Notes under the pieces: generated by a model
What the model was told of the DNA's origin: nothing
Databases searched by the model: none
What the model saw: only the letters and a program-made list of their open reading frames with translations
DNA from: Pseudomonadota bacterium
Lineage (GTDB): Bacteria; Pseudomonadota; Alphaproteobacteria; Rhizobiales; Tepidamorphaceae
Length of the DNA stretch: 51,435 nucleotides
Direction of reading: 5' to 3'
Assembly: GCA_023458595.1 (NCBI GenBank)
Contig: JAEWYT010000159.1
Coordinates: 1-51,435 of the forward strand
Program-made: the position numbers and the translations under genes
In this document: piece by piece, positions 8,984-16,822 of the stretch
Layout: every line of letters begins with the position of its first letter
Position numbering within the stretch: the first letter of the stretch is position 1

Positions 8984-10207
8984 ATGACGCCCCCCGATGA
9001 CACGCCGGATTATCCGGTCCGCGCTGCGGGCGCAGGACGGGATATAGCCCGCACGCTCGATCCGGACTACGAGGCAATTCTCGCCGCTGTGACGGAAACC
9101 GCGCGCGGCCGCTGGTTCCTCGACGAATACGCCCGCCGCAACCGCACGGCCGATACCCGCGCGCTCCTCAAGGCGATGCACCGGATCGAGAAGGCGATCC
9201 CCAGGGCGGCCGCCGCACCTTTGTCCGACGACATTCTCGGCCGCCTCAACGGCCTCGTGGAGTTGATCGGCCGCGCCCGCGTCGAGATCGCCGCGGTGCC
9301 GCGATACGACGCCGATGGGCCGGCGCGGCGCAGCGCCGAGGAAATCGACTTCCTGACGGAATCGGAAACCGGCAAGGCAGCGATCCTGCGGGCCCACGAA
9401 TCCGCGGAGCGGATCCAGGAGATCGTCTGGAACCTGCGCGAACGGCAGGTGTCCACCGAGCTGTGCGACATGGTCGACCGCTACGCGGGCGACATCCAGG
9501 CCGCCTGCCGCAGCGGCACCGCGACGCTCAAGGGCATGAACGCCATGGGTCGCGCCCTGCGCCACCTTGAGACGAAGGCCGCCGATCTCGCGCAGGCCGC
9601 TTCGGCCCGGAGCGCGCCGCCGGACGACGACGGGCCGGATATTTTCGGCGGAGATCTGGCGGTAAAGCGGTTCCTGGAAGAAATCGACATCATCGACGTC
9701 GTCGACATCGACTGGCACGCCGAGGATGTCGGCGACACCGAGGACGAGCGCGCCAGACGAGCGCGCGCGGAGGCGATGCCGCAGCCGCCCGCCGAAGTGG
9801 ACTTCGACGAGGAGTCCGACGACGCGATCGCGGACACCGGCGCCACGCGCGACGAAGACCCGGCCGGCAACGTCGGGCAAGAGCGCGGTGACCCGCAATC
9901 GCTCGCGGAGGATGCCGAAAGAAGCCTTTCCGACGGCGGAGAACCGCAGGCGGCGACGCCTTCGATGCCCCCCGAAAAGGCGCCCCCCGAAAAGGCGCCC
10001 CCCGAAAAGACGATCCCCCAAAGCGCGGCCATCATGGGCGCCCCGTCGGAGAAGGCACCCGCAGCTTTGGCGCTGGACAGCGCCGCCGGGACCGCCGTGG
10101 TCACGACGATGCCGGACCAGCAGGCCGCGAAGCCGCGCGAGCGCGGCGAGAAGCCGGCCGACCTGACCGGGCTGACCTTCGACCAGAAGATGATTCTGTT
10201 CAGCTGA
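8984..10207 (+). CDS. CheZ-like protein lacking the catalytic Asp/Gln motif
   Basis: 407-residue soluble protein. The N-terminal region AVTETARGRWFLDEYARRNRTAD and the helical segment RIQEIVWNLRERQVSTELCDMVDRYAGDIQAA resemble alphaproteobacterial CheZ-type phosphatases. In those relatives the next stretch reads C-x3-DLTGQR before LRYLE. Here the same 22-residue interval reads CRSGTATLKGMNAMGRALRHLE, so the Asp and Gln used for CheY-P hydrolysis are missing. The rest is acidic and low-complexity, with three PPEKA/T repeats, and ends in LTFDQKMILFS, a hydrophobic tail that could be a docking peptide. No chemotaxis genes adjoin it. The ATG at 8984 was chosen because the earlier in-frame codons overlap the divergent MFS gene. 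Confidence 0.65.
   Translation: MTPPDDTPDYPVRAAGAGRDIARTLDPDYEAILAAVTETARGRWFLDEYARRNRTADTRALLKAMHRIEKAIPRAAAAPLSDDILGRLNGLVELIGRARVEIAAVPRYDADGPARRSAEEIDFLTESETGKAAILRAHESAERIQEIVWNLRERQVSTELCDMVDRYAGDIQAACRSGTATLKGMNAMGRALRHLETKAADLAQAASARSAPPDDDGPDIFGGDLAVKRFLEEIDIIDVVDIDWHAEDVGDTEDERARRARAEAMPQPPAEVDFDEESDDAIADTGATRDEDPAGNVGQERGDPQSLAEDAERSLSDGGEPQAATPSMPPEKAPPEKAPPEKTIPQSAAIMGAPSEKAPAALALDSAAGTAVVTTMPDQQAAKPRERGEKPADLTGLTFDQKMILFS
9968..10012 (+). repeat. Three 15-bp tandem repeats inside the CheZ-like gene
   Basis: Three direct copies of CCCCCCGAAAAGGCG (third copy ends AGACG) run without a gap and in frame, encoding PPEKA, PPEKA, PPEKT. The copies are identical except for one base, so the array is recent or prone to slippage. 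Because the unit is a multiple of three, copy-number change would lengthen or shorten the linker without shifting the frame. Confidence 0.85.
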
Positions 10208-10210
10208 GCC

Positions 10211-11203
10211 CTATTGGGCGCCGACGGCACGGGCGAACAGCGCCGGATCGGCGTTTCCGCCCGACAGGATGACCGCGATCGTCCGGCCCTTCGTCTCGAT
10301 CTTGCCCGACAGGACGGCGGCGAGCGCCACCGCGCCGCCGGGCTCGACGACGAGCTTCAGCTCGCGCCAGGCGAAGGCGACGGCCTCGAGCGCCTGCTCG
10401 TCCGAGACCGCGAGGCCGCCGGAAACCCGCGACTTGTTGACCTCGAATGTCAGCGCGCCGGGCTGATAGGCGAGCAGCGCATCGCAGACCGAACCCGATT
10501 TCTCCGCGTTGCGCTCTCGATGGCCCGATCGGAACGAGCGGGCGTGATCGTCGAACCGCTCCGGCTCGACCGTGAGAACCTCGGTCGCCGGCGACAGGCT
10601 CTTCACCGCCAGCGAGATGCCGGCCGTCAGCCCCCCGCCGCCGCAGGGGACGAGCACCGCTTCGGGCTCGAGCCCCAGTTCGCCGGCCTGCCGGACGACC
10701 TCGACGCCGGTCGTGCCCTGGCCCGAGATCACGCCGGCGTCGTCATAGGGTGCGACGAACACGCCGCCCGTCTCCTCCAGCACCTCGCGGGCGATCGCGT
10801 CGCGATCGCCGGTCGCCCGGTCGTACGGGACGATGCGGGCGCCGTAGGACTGCGTGCGTTCGCGCTTGAGGCCCGGCGCGTCGGCGGGCATGACGATCGT
10901 CGCCGGCACGCCGAACAGGGCGGCCGCCGCCGCGACGCCCTGGGCGTGGTTGCCGGACGAACAGGTGACGATGCCCGGCCGCCGCTCCTCGCTGCCGAGC
11001 CCGGCGATGGCGTTGTAGGCGCCGCGGAACTTGAAGGAGCCGGTGCGCTGCAACGTCTCGGGTTTCAGCAGGATCGTGCCGCCCGTCAGGGCGTCGAGCG
11101 CCGGCGAGCGGATCAGCGGCGTCTTGACCGCGACGCCCTCGAGCCGCTCCGCGGCCGCCTCGATATCCTCGAAAGACGGAATGGATGCGATGCCCGGAGT
11201 CAT
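10211..11203 (-). CDS. Threonine/serine dehydratase (PLP-dependent, fold type II)
   Basis: 330-residue PLP enzyme of the Thr/Ser dehydratase family. The Schiff-base Lys is in TGSFKFRGA, the substrate loop in SSGNHAQG, and the phosphate-binding Gly loop is CGGGG. It lacks the C-terminal ACT-like regulatory domain of biosynthetic IlvA, so it belongs to the short catabolic/serine-racemase-like class that converts Thr to 2-oxobutyrate or Ser to pyruvate. The ATG at 11203 has AGGGAG upstream; the in-frame extension before it has no ribosome binding site. It lies 63 bases downstream of the glycosyltransferase on the same strand. Confidence 0.9.
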   Translation of the reverse strand: MTPGIASIPSFEDIEAAAERLEGVAVKTPLIRSPALDALTGGTILLKPETLQRTGSFKFRGAYNAIAGLGSEERRPGIVTCSSGNHAQGVAAAAALFGVPATIVMPADAPGLKRERTQSYGARIVPYDRATGDRDAIAREVLEETGGVFVAPYDDAGVISGQGTTGVEVVRQAGELGLEPEAVLVPCGGGGLTAGISLAVKSLSPATEVLTVEPERFDDHARSFRSGHRERNAEKSGSVCDALLAYQPGALTFEVNKSRVSGGLAVSDEQALEAVAFAWRELKLVVEPGGAVALAAVLSGKIETKGRTIAVILSGGNADPALFARAVGAQ

Positions 11204-11266
11204 GGCGTCGGCTCCCTTGAAGCCCCTCCGCGAGGTTACACCAACCCGCGACGGCGGCAAGCCGCC

Positions 11267-12289
11267 TCAGCAGGCCGCGGCGAGCGGCCGGTTGGCGTTC
11301 TCGATCAGGCTGACGAAGGTCGAGGCGCTCTTCTCCCAGTTGAATTCTAGCGCACGTGCCCGGCAGACATCGCCCGGGATGTCGAGCGCCGCGAGCGCCG
11401 CGGCCCCGAGGTCCTCGCTCAGCACGCCCGCGCCGGAGTCGCCGATCACGTCGGCCGGCCCGAGCACGGGATAGGCGGCGACCGGAACGCCGCATCCCAT
11501 CGCTTCGATCGAGACGAGGCCGAGCGTATCGGTCCGGCTCGGGAACACGAAGACGTCGGCGGCCCGGTAGAGCCGCACGAGGTCCTCGCCGACATGCACG
11601 CCGAGGAACTTCGCTTGCCGATAGCGCCGCGCGAGCTCGGCGCGCTGCGGACCGTCGCCGACGATCACCTTGGTGCCCGGCAGGTCGAGCTTGAGGAAGG
11701 CCTCGATGTTCTTCTCGACCGCGACCCGGCCGACATACATGAAGATCGGTCCGGGGAAATCCAGCCTGGCCGCCTCGCCCGGACAAAAGACGCCAGTATC
11801 GACGGCACGCGGCCAGATCGCGGTCTTGGCGAAGCCGCGGCTCCTCAGCTCGTCGGAGAGCCGGGGCGTCGAGACGAGCGTCGCCCGGCCGGCGTTGTGG
11901 AAGCGCCGCAGCCACGCATAGGCGAGGTCCGGCGGAACCGGCAGGCGCCGGGCCAGGTATTCCGGAAAACGCGTGTGGAAACTCGTCGTGAACGGCATGC
12001 CCTCGCGCCGGCACCAGCGCCGCGCGGCCATGCCGATGGGCCCTTCGGTGGGAATGTGAACGTAGTCGGCGCCCGCCGCCATGATGCGCCGGCCGACCTC
12101 GCTCGGGCTGCACAGGGCGAGCTTGATCTCGCTGTAGGTCGGCAGCGGCACGGTCGGGAAGCCTTCCGGCGACACGACCTCGATCTCGAGCCCGAAGGCG
12201 GGCGTTTCCCGGCGGAGCCGGTCGAGGACCCGGACCACCCCGTTCACCTGCGGATGCCAGGCGTCCGTTGCGAGGGCGAGGCGTTTCAT
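11267..12289 (-). CDS. GT4-family glycosyltransferase (GT-B fold)
   Basis: 340-residue glycosyltransferase with the GT-B fold. The N-terminal domain opens MKRLALATDAWHPQVNGVVRVL, typical of GT4 enzymes such as the mannosyl/glucosyl lipid transferases. The C-terminal donor site has FMYVGRVAVEKNIEAFL and the EX7E region around SRTDTLGLVSIEAMGCGVPV. It begins 8 bases after the LpxH-like phosphoesterase gene, so the two are cotranscribed. This pairing suggests work on an envelope glycolipid or lipid A, for example a GPI-type or diacylglycerol-linked sugar. The acceptor is not identifiable from the sequence. Confidence 0.88.
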   Translation of the reverse strand: MKRLALATDAWHPQVNGVVRVLDRLRRETPAFGLEIEVVSPEGFPTVPLPTYSEIKLALCSPSEVGRRIMAAGADYVHIPTEGPIGMAARRWCRREGMPFTTSFHTRFPEYLARRLPVPPDLAYAWLRRFHNAGRATLVSTPRLSDELRSRGFAKTAIWPRAVDTGVFCPGEAARLDFPGPIFMYVGRVAVEKNIEAFLKLDLPGTKVIVGDGPQRAELARRYRQAKFLGVHVGEDLVRLYRAADVFVFPSRTDTLGLVSIEAMGCGVPVAAYPVLGPADVIGDSGAGVLSEDLGAAALAALDIPGDVCRARALEFNWEKSASTFVSLIENANRPLAAAC

Positions 12290-12297
12290 GGGCCGCG

Positions 12298-13122
12298 TCA
12301 GGCCGCCGCCTGCTCGGCCTCGAGCCCGGCGCGCGCGACGGTATCCAGCACGACCGGCCAGTGGATGATCTCGAGCGTTCCGTCCTCGTGCTCTGCCAGC
12401 GCCGTGCAGCTTTCCACCCAGTCGCCGCAATTGAGGTAGCGCACGCCCTCCATCATCCGGTCCGCGGCATGATGGATATGGCCGCAGACGACGCCGTGCA
12501 CCTCGATGCGCGCGGCCTCGGCGGCGAGCGCCTGCTCGAACTCGCCGATGAAGTTGACGGCGTTCTTCACCTTCAGTTTCAGCCAGGCCGACAGCGACCA
12601 GTAGGGAAAGCCGAGCTTGCGGCGCACGTAGTTGAAATGGGTGTTGCAGGTCAGCGCGATCGAATAGCCGACGTCGCCGACCAGCGCGAGCCAGCGCGCG
12701 TACCGCACCACCACGTCGAACTCGTCACCGTGGATGACCAGCAGCCGCTCGCCCCTGGCCGTCGTGTGGATCGTGCGGCGCATGACTTCGATGCCGCCGA
12801 AATGCGTGCCGACATACTCGCGCAGGAATTCGTCGTGATTGCCGGGCACGTAGACGATCCGGGTGCCCTTGCGGCCCTTGCGCAGCAACTTCTGAATGAC
12901 GTCGTTGTGCTGCTGCGGCCAATACCAGGTGCGCTTCAGCCGCCAGAAGTCGATGATGTCGCCGACCAGGAAGATCGTCTCGGCGTCATGATGCTTGAGG
13001 AAGTCCAGAAAAAGCTCCGACTGGAAACCCTTGGTTCCCAGATGCAGGTCGGAGATGAAAAGGCTCCGGTATGTCCTCGGTCTGGGCTGCCGGCTCACGG
13101 TAACTCTCGCCCCGTTCTTCAC
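12298..13122 (-). CDS. UDP-2,3-diacylglucosamine diphosphatase-like metallophosphoesterase
   Basis: 274-residue calcineurin-like phosphoesterase. The di-metal motifs appear in order: SDLHLG, GDIIDFW, GNHDE, HGDEFD and GHIHH. The family member LpxH cleaves UDP-2,3-diacyl-GlcN in lipid A synthesis. This subgroup, usually 260-280 residues and paired with a GT4 glycosyltransferase, is an LpxH-like paralogue whose role may differ. Translation starts at GTG 13122; no ATG is available nearby in frame. It is the first gene of the run phosphoesterase, glycosyltransferase, dehydratase. Confidence 0.88.
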   Translation of the reverse strand: MKNGARVTVSRQPRPRTYRSLFISDLHLGTKGFQSELFLDFLKHHDAETIFLVGDIIDFWRLKRTWYWPQQHNDVIQKLLRKGRKGTRIVYVPGNHDEFLREYVGTHFGGIEVMRRTIHTTARGERLLVIHGDEFDVVVRYARWLALVGDVGYSIALTCNTHFNYVRRKLGFPYWSLSAWLKLKVKNAVNFIGEFEQALAAEAARIEVHGVVCGHIHHAADRMMEGVRYLNCGDWVESCTALAEHEDGTLEIIHWPVVLDTVARAGLEAEQAAA

Positions 13123-13297
13123 GTGTCGCCATAAAGACGATTCACTTGGCAGGATTATGACGGCACGTCATGCAACGGCAATATAGAGGAAATCCGGACC
13201 TGCGGAAAAGCTGTCGCGATTGCCTGCCCGTTTGGGCCTTGCGCGGCGCGCCGGCATGAAAGAAAACCTTTCCGGCACGAACGGGAAAGGAAGCGCC

Positions 13298-14077
13298 ATG
13301 GACCTCGGGATCGTCGGCAAACGCGCCATCGTCTGCGCCTCGAGCCGGGGGCTTGGCCGCGGCTGCGCCGAGGCGCTGGCGGAAAACGGCTGCGAGATCG
13401 TCATCAACGGCGTCCACGCCGAGCGTCTGGAGAGGGTCGCCGCCGAAATCGGCGCCGCAACCGGCGCGACGGTGATCCCGGTCGCCGGCGACGTCAGCCT
13501 GCGCGCGACCCAGGACGCCCTGCTCGCCGCCTGCCCCGACCCCGACATCCTGGTCAACAACAACGCCGGCCCGCCGCTGAAGGATTTCCGCGAACTCGAC
13601 CGCGAGGCGATGCTGAACGGCACGATCATGAACATGGTGACCCCGATCGAGCTGATCCAGCGGGTGGTCGATCCGATGGCCGAACGCGGCTTCGGGCGGA
13701 TCGTCAACATCACCTCGTCCTCGGTGCTCGCCCCGATCCCGGGCCTCGACCTGTCGAGCGGCGCGCGCGCCGGCCTTACCGCCTTCCTGTCCGGCGTCGC
13801 CCGCAAGGTCGCGAGCCGCGGCGTGACGATCAACAACCTGCTGCCGGGCAGCTTCGACACCGACCGCCTGCGCTCGGTGACCGGCGCGCAGGCCAAGAGC
13901 ACCGGCAGGCCGGAGGAGGAGGTCGCCGCCGCCCGCGCCGCCTCCATTCCCGCCGGCCGCTTCGGCACGGCGGAGGAATTCGGCCAGACCTGCGCCTTCC
14001 TGTGCTCGGTCCACGCCGGCTACATCACCGGCCAGAACGTGCTCATCGACGGCGGCTACTTCAACGGCACGTGGTGA
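13298..14077 (+). CDS. SDR-family protein without the canonical Tyr-Lys catalytic pair
   Basis: 259-residue short-chain dehydrogenase/reductase fold protein. The cofactor loop CASSRGLGRG and the NNAG-like LVNNNAGPP are present, as is the C-terminal ITGQNVLIDGGY. Aligned to FabG (N-I-x-S ... Y-x3-K), the active-site segment NITSSSVLAPIPGLDLSSGA then RAGL has Ser at the Tyr position and Arg at the Lys position. It therefore cannot use normal SDR chemistry, although relatives with the same substitution exist as a recognisable subgroup. The ATG at 13298 has AAGGAAG seven bases upstream. A GC-rich hairpin separates it from the convergent FadL gene. Confidence 0.87.
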   Translation: MDLGIVGKRAIVCASSRGLGRGCAEALAENGCEIVINGVHAERLERVAAEIGAATGATVIPVAGDVSLRATQDALLAACPDPDILVNNNAGPPLKDFRELDREAMLNGTIMNMVTPIELIQRVVDPMAERGFGRIVNITSSSVLAPIPGLDLSSGARAGLTAFLSGVARKVASRGVTINNLLPGSFDTDRLRSVTGAQAKSTGRPEEEVAAARAASIPAGRFGTAEEFGQTCAFLCSVHAGYITGQNVLIDGGYFNGTW

Positions 14078-14099
14078 GGCCGCCCGCCCGCGGGCGGCC
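14078..14099. terminator. GC-rich hairpin between convergent SDR and FadL genes
   Basis: A perfect 10-bp stem, GGCCGCCCGC (14078-14087) with GCGGGCGGCC (14090-14099), has a 2-base loop (more realistically 4 or more with the closing pairs open). It sits immediately after the SDR stop and 9 bases before the FadL stop on the other strand. The position fits a bidirectional terminator, but there is no T tract. Confidence 0.45.
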
Positions 14100-14108
14100 G
14101 GGTCGGGC

Positions 14109-15437
14109 CTACTGCTTGTAGACCGGCTCCTGCGTTTCGGCCGCGTGCGCGCCCCACTTGTACTTGAAGCCGACGGAGACGATGTGCACCTGCGCGTCGA
14201 CGTCTCCGGCGAAGGTCACCGGCGCTATGTAGACCGGATTGCCCGGGCCGATCGCGATGTCGTTGTCGAAGGCCGTCAGGAACGAGTAGCCGAAATCGAA
14301 GCTCAGGCTGTCGTTCAGGGCGTAGGACGCGCCCGCCGACAGCCACAGCCGGTCGCCGTCGGGCAGCCGGACGGAGCGGACCTCGTTGCTGATCGGCGAA
14401 ATCTCCCAGCCGATGCCCGCCCGCAGCGTCCACTGCGGGTTCAGCTCGTACTCTCCGCCGAGCGAGAAGAACCAGCCGTCGTCGTATTCGAACGGCAGGA
14501 CGGTCGCCAGCGTGCCCGTCACGTCGTTGATGACTGGAAAGGTCCCGAACCGGCTCCAGTTGGTCCATTCGCCGGTGCCATACAACGTGAATTGCGGCGT
14601 GATGCGCTGCCGCACGCTGACGCTGATCATCTCGGGAAGGGTCGGCTCGACCGACACGGGGAACTGCGGGATCAGCGGGATCGTCAGGGTCCCGTCGATC
14701 GAATGCTCGATCGACGACCGGAAGCCGATTCCGATCTCCGTGTCCGGCGACGGGGTGATCAGCACGCCGGCGGTGAAGCCGAAGCCGATGTCGTCGCCGT
14801 TGAGCTCCGCCGAGGGAGCGAAGGGAAGCGGCGAGACCGCCTGGGTCAGTCTGACGTCAAAGTACTGGATCTGGACGCCGGCGGCGACGGCGAAGATCTC
14901 GTTGAACCGGTAGCTCACGACCGGATTGAAGTTCAACGACGTGACCTCGGACTTGCGTCCGTAGATCTGCGCCGCGTTGTTGACGTTGCTCTCGGTCGAC
15001 AGGCCGAACGGCGCGTTGATCGTCATGCCGACGGACCAGTGCTCGTTTATGCCGTAGGCGACCGTGGCCGCGGGAACGAGCGCCGCCTCACCGATATCGC
15101 CCGGGTCGCCGAAGCTGCCGAACGGGCTGCCCGGGCCGAAGAAGCTGCCGGGAAACGGCTGCGTGGTGACGGTGGTGTCCGGAAAGATCCCCGACAGGGA
15201 TCCTTCGACGACCAGACCGTCCGCGCAACTCACGACCGCCGAATTCCAGAAGGTGCCGGCGATGGAATTGCCGCATACGGCTTCCCCGGCGAAGCTCATC
15301 CCCTGCCCCTTGGCGCTCTGTTCGCGGATCGCGAAAGCGCCGGCATGCGCCGCTTCGGGGACGATAATCGGAAGAATCAGTGTCCCGGTGAGCGCCGCGG
15401 AACACGCGCTACGAACAAAAATGCGCGGCAAGCTCAT
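14109..15437 (-). CDS. FadL/OmpP1/TodX-family outer membrane transport protein
   Basis: 442-residue outer-membrane beta-barrel of the FadL family, which takes up hydrophobic compounds such as fatty acids or aromatic hydrocarbons. A signal peptide ends at AAHAG. The mature N-terminus GAFAIREQSAKGQGMSFAGEA matches the FadL N-terminal hatch with its NPA-like region (here NSIAGTFWNSA). Alternating strands follow to the end, closing on HIVSVGFKYKWG. The extreme C-terminus does not end in an aromatic residue, as some family members do not. The ATG at 15437 has AGGAGG seven bases upstream. The neighbouring FAH enzyme would suit aromatic or fatty substrates, but the two genes are divergent. Confidence 0.88.
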   Translation of the reverse strand: MSLPRIFVRSACSAALTGTLILPIIVPEAAHAGAFAIREQSAKGQGMSFAGEAVCGNSIAGTFWNSAVVSCADGLVVEGSLSGIFPDTTVTTQPFPGSFFGPGSPFGSFGDPGDIGEAALVPAATVAYGINEHWSVGMTINAPFGLSTESNVNNAAQIYGRKSEVTSLNFNPVVSYRFNEIFAVAAGVQIQYFDVRLTQAVSPLPFAPSAELNGDDIGFGFTAGVLITPSPDTEIGIGFRSSIEHSIDGTLTIPLIPQFPVSVEPTLPEMISVSVRQRITPQFTLYGTGEWTNWSRFGTFPVINDVTGTLATVLPFEYDDGWFFSLGGEYELNPQWTLRAGIGWEISPISNEVRSVRLPDGDRLWLSAGASYALNDSLSFDFGYSFLTAFDNDIAIGPGNPVYIAPVTFAGDVDAQVHIVSVGFKYKWGAHAAETQEPVYKQ

Positions 15438-15725
15438 TTCGTTGCCTCCTCGAGAATTTCGTCTGTTTCCGGCCTCTTGCCTAAAAACGTCGTTTCCTCT
15501 GACCGAAAGCTATGCGTGGAAATGGTTGCAATACAATGCGGCACACCGCCCATGCGGACGTTTCGACCCACAATCATGCGGTTTGTGTCCTGGCTGCAAC
15601 ACGGCGCGATTTCTCCTTGCCCCGCGGAAAAACTGCGTTTTCATTCATCGGCTTGCGGCGATCGGGCCGATAAAGGATGATCCGGCCCGCCTTCACGAAG
15701 ACCGCGTCAGAAGAGGAAACGCCCC

Positions 15726-16571
15726 ATGAAACTCGTCCGTTTCGGCCCCGCGGGCAGCGAAAAGCCCGGTATCGTCGCAGCCGACGGCTCGATCCGAGAC
15801 CTTTCCTCCGTGGTCGCCGACATTTCCGGCGACGCGCTGTCGCCGGCCGGCCTCGACCGGCTGCGCGCCGTCGACCCGGCCTCGCTTCCCGCCGCCCCCT
15901 CGGGCGCCCGCCTCGGCCCCTGCGTGCCGATGCCCTACAACTTCCTGGCGATCGGCCTGAACTACGCCGACCACGCCGCCGAATCCGGCATGCCGATCCC
16001 CAAGGAGCCGATCCTGTTCAACAAGGCGCCGACCTCGATCTCCGGCCCGGACGACGACGTCGTGCTCCTCAAAGGCTCGGCGAAGTCCGACTGGGAGGTG
16101 GAACTCGCCTTCGTCATCGGCACCGAGGCGTTCGACGTGCCCGCCGACAAGGCTCTCGACCACGTCGCCGGCTATTGCATCTGCAACGACGTCTCCGAAC
16201 GCTTCTGGCAGATCGAGAGCACCGGCCAGTGGGTGAAGGGCAAGAGTGCGCCGACCTACGGGCCCGTCGGCCCCTGGCTCGTCACCAGGGACGAGATCGC
16301 CGACCCGCAGAAGCTCGCGATGAGCCTCGACCTCAACGGCAAGCGCATGCAGACCGGCTCGACCGCGACGATGATCTTCGGCGTCGCCGAGCTGATCGCC
16401 TACACCTCCCGCCTGATGAAGCTCGTCCCCGGCGACATCGTCACCACCGGCACCCCGCCCGGCGTCGGCATGGGCATGAAGCCCTCGCCGGTGTTCCTGA
16501 AGGCCGGCGACGAGATGGTCGTGACCATCGAGGGACTGGGCGAACAGCGCCAGAAGGTGGTGGCGGGGTAG
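15726..16571 (+). CDS. Fumarylacetoacetate hydrolase-family protein
   Basis: 281-residue FAH-superfamily enzyme. A small N-terminal domain (1-70) is followed by the catalytic FAH fold. The metal site is formed by Glu in DWEVELAFVIG and later Asp, and the family signature TGSTATMIFGVAELIAYTS is present, as is VTTGTPPGVGMGMKP. Members hydrolyse or isomerise 2-oxo-type acyl compounds: 2-hydroxyhepta-2,4-dienedioate isomerase, acylpyruvase, oxaloacetate decarboxylase or ureidoglycolate-lyase-like activities. Sequence alone does not settle the substrate. AGAGGAAA precedes the ATG. The last codons run into a region of dispersed palindromes. Confidence 0.88.
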   Translation: MKLVRFGPAGSEKPGIVAADGSIRDLSSVVADISGDALSPAGLDRLRAVDPASLPAAPSGARLGPCVPMPYNFLAIGLNYADHAAESGMPIPKEPILFNKAPTSISGPDDDVVLLKGSAKSDWEVELAFVIGTEAFDVPADKALDHVAGYCICNDVSERFWQIESTGQWVKGKSAPTYGPVGPWLVTRDEIADPQKLAMSLDLNGKRMQTGSTATMIFGVAELIAYTSRLMKLVPGDIVTTGTPPGVGMGMKPSPVFLKAGDEMVVTIEGLGEQRQKVVAG

Positions 16572-16614
16572 GTCGGGACGGCCAACCCGTCTCGGGCCCT
16601 TGCCGTGCGGCGCC

Positions 16615-16710
16615 TGGCCCGCGGATCAGGTCCGGGGCACGAGGCAGCGGTTCAAGGCACGGCCGTGCCATTCAGCAAACCGCGTGTCCTGGACTTGATC
16701 CAGGACCCAG
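16615..16710. repeat. Pair of REP-like palindromes (copy A)
   Basis: Two related palindromes in opposite orientation occupy the spacer between the FAH and TRAP-binding-protein genes. The right one pairs GTCCTGGA (16686-16693) with TCCAGGAC (16699-16706) around CTTGA. The left one (about 16617-16640) holds GGATCAGGTCCGGGGCACG. The same pair recurs at 41.77-41.86 kb, where the right stem has C-G in place of T-A at the third stem position. That compensatory change shows that base-pairing is conserved. Nothing else was recognised in 16572-16822. Confidence 0.8.
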
Positions 16711-16822
16711 ACGGCGGTTGCGGAACGGCGGGTGCGATAAGCAGGGACGACAATCGTTCGGACCGCCCCCACACACCTCTCGTTTCCGCCTTCGAAAGCG
16801 GGAAGCAATGGTGATTGGGAAG

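Noticed and set aside
11253..11266. GGCGGC/GCCGCC hairpin after the glycosyltransferase stop as a terminator
   Set aside because: Only six pairs with a 2-base loop and no T run; such stems arise often by chance in this GC-rich sequence.
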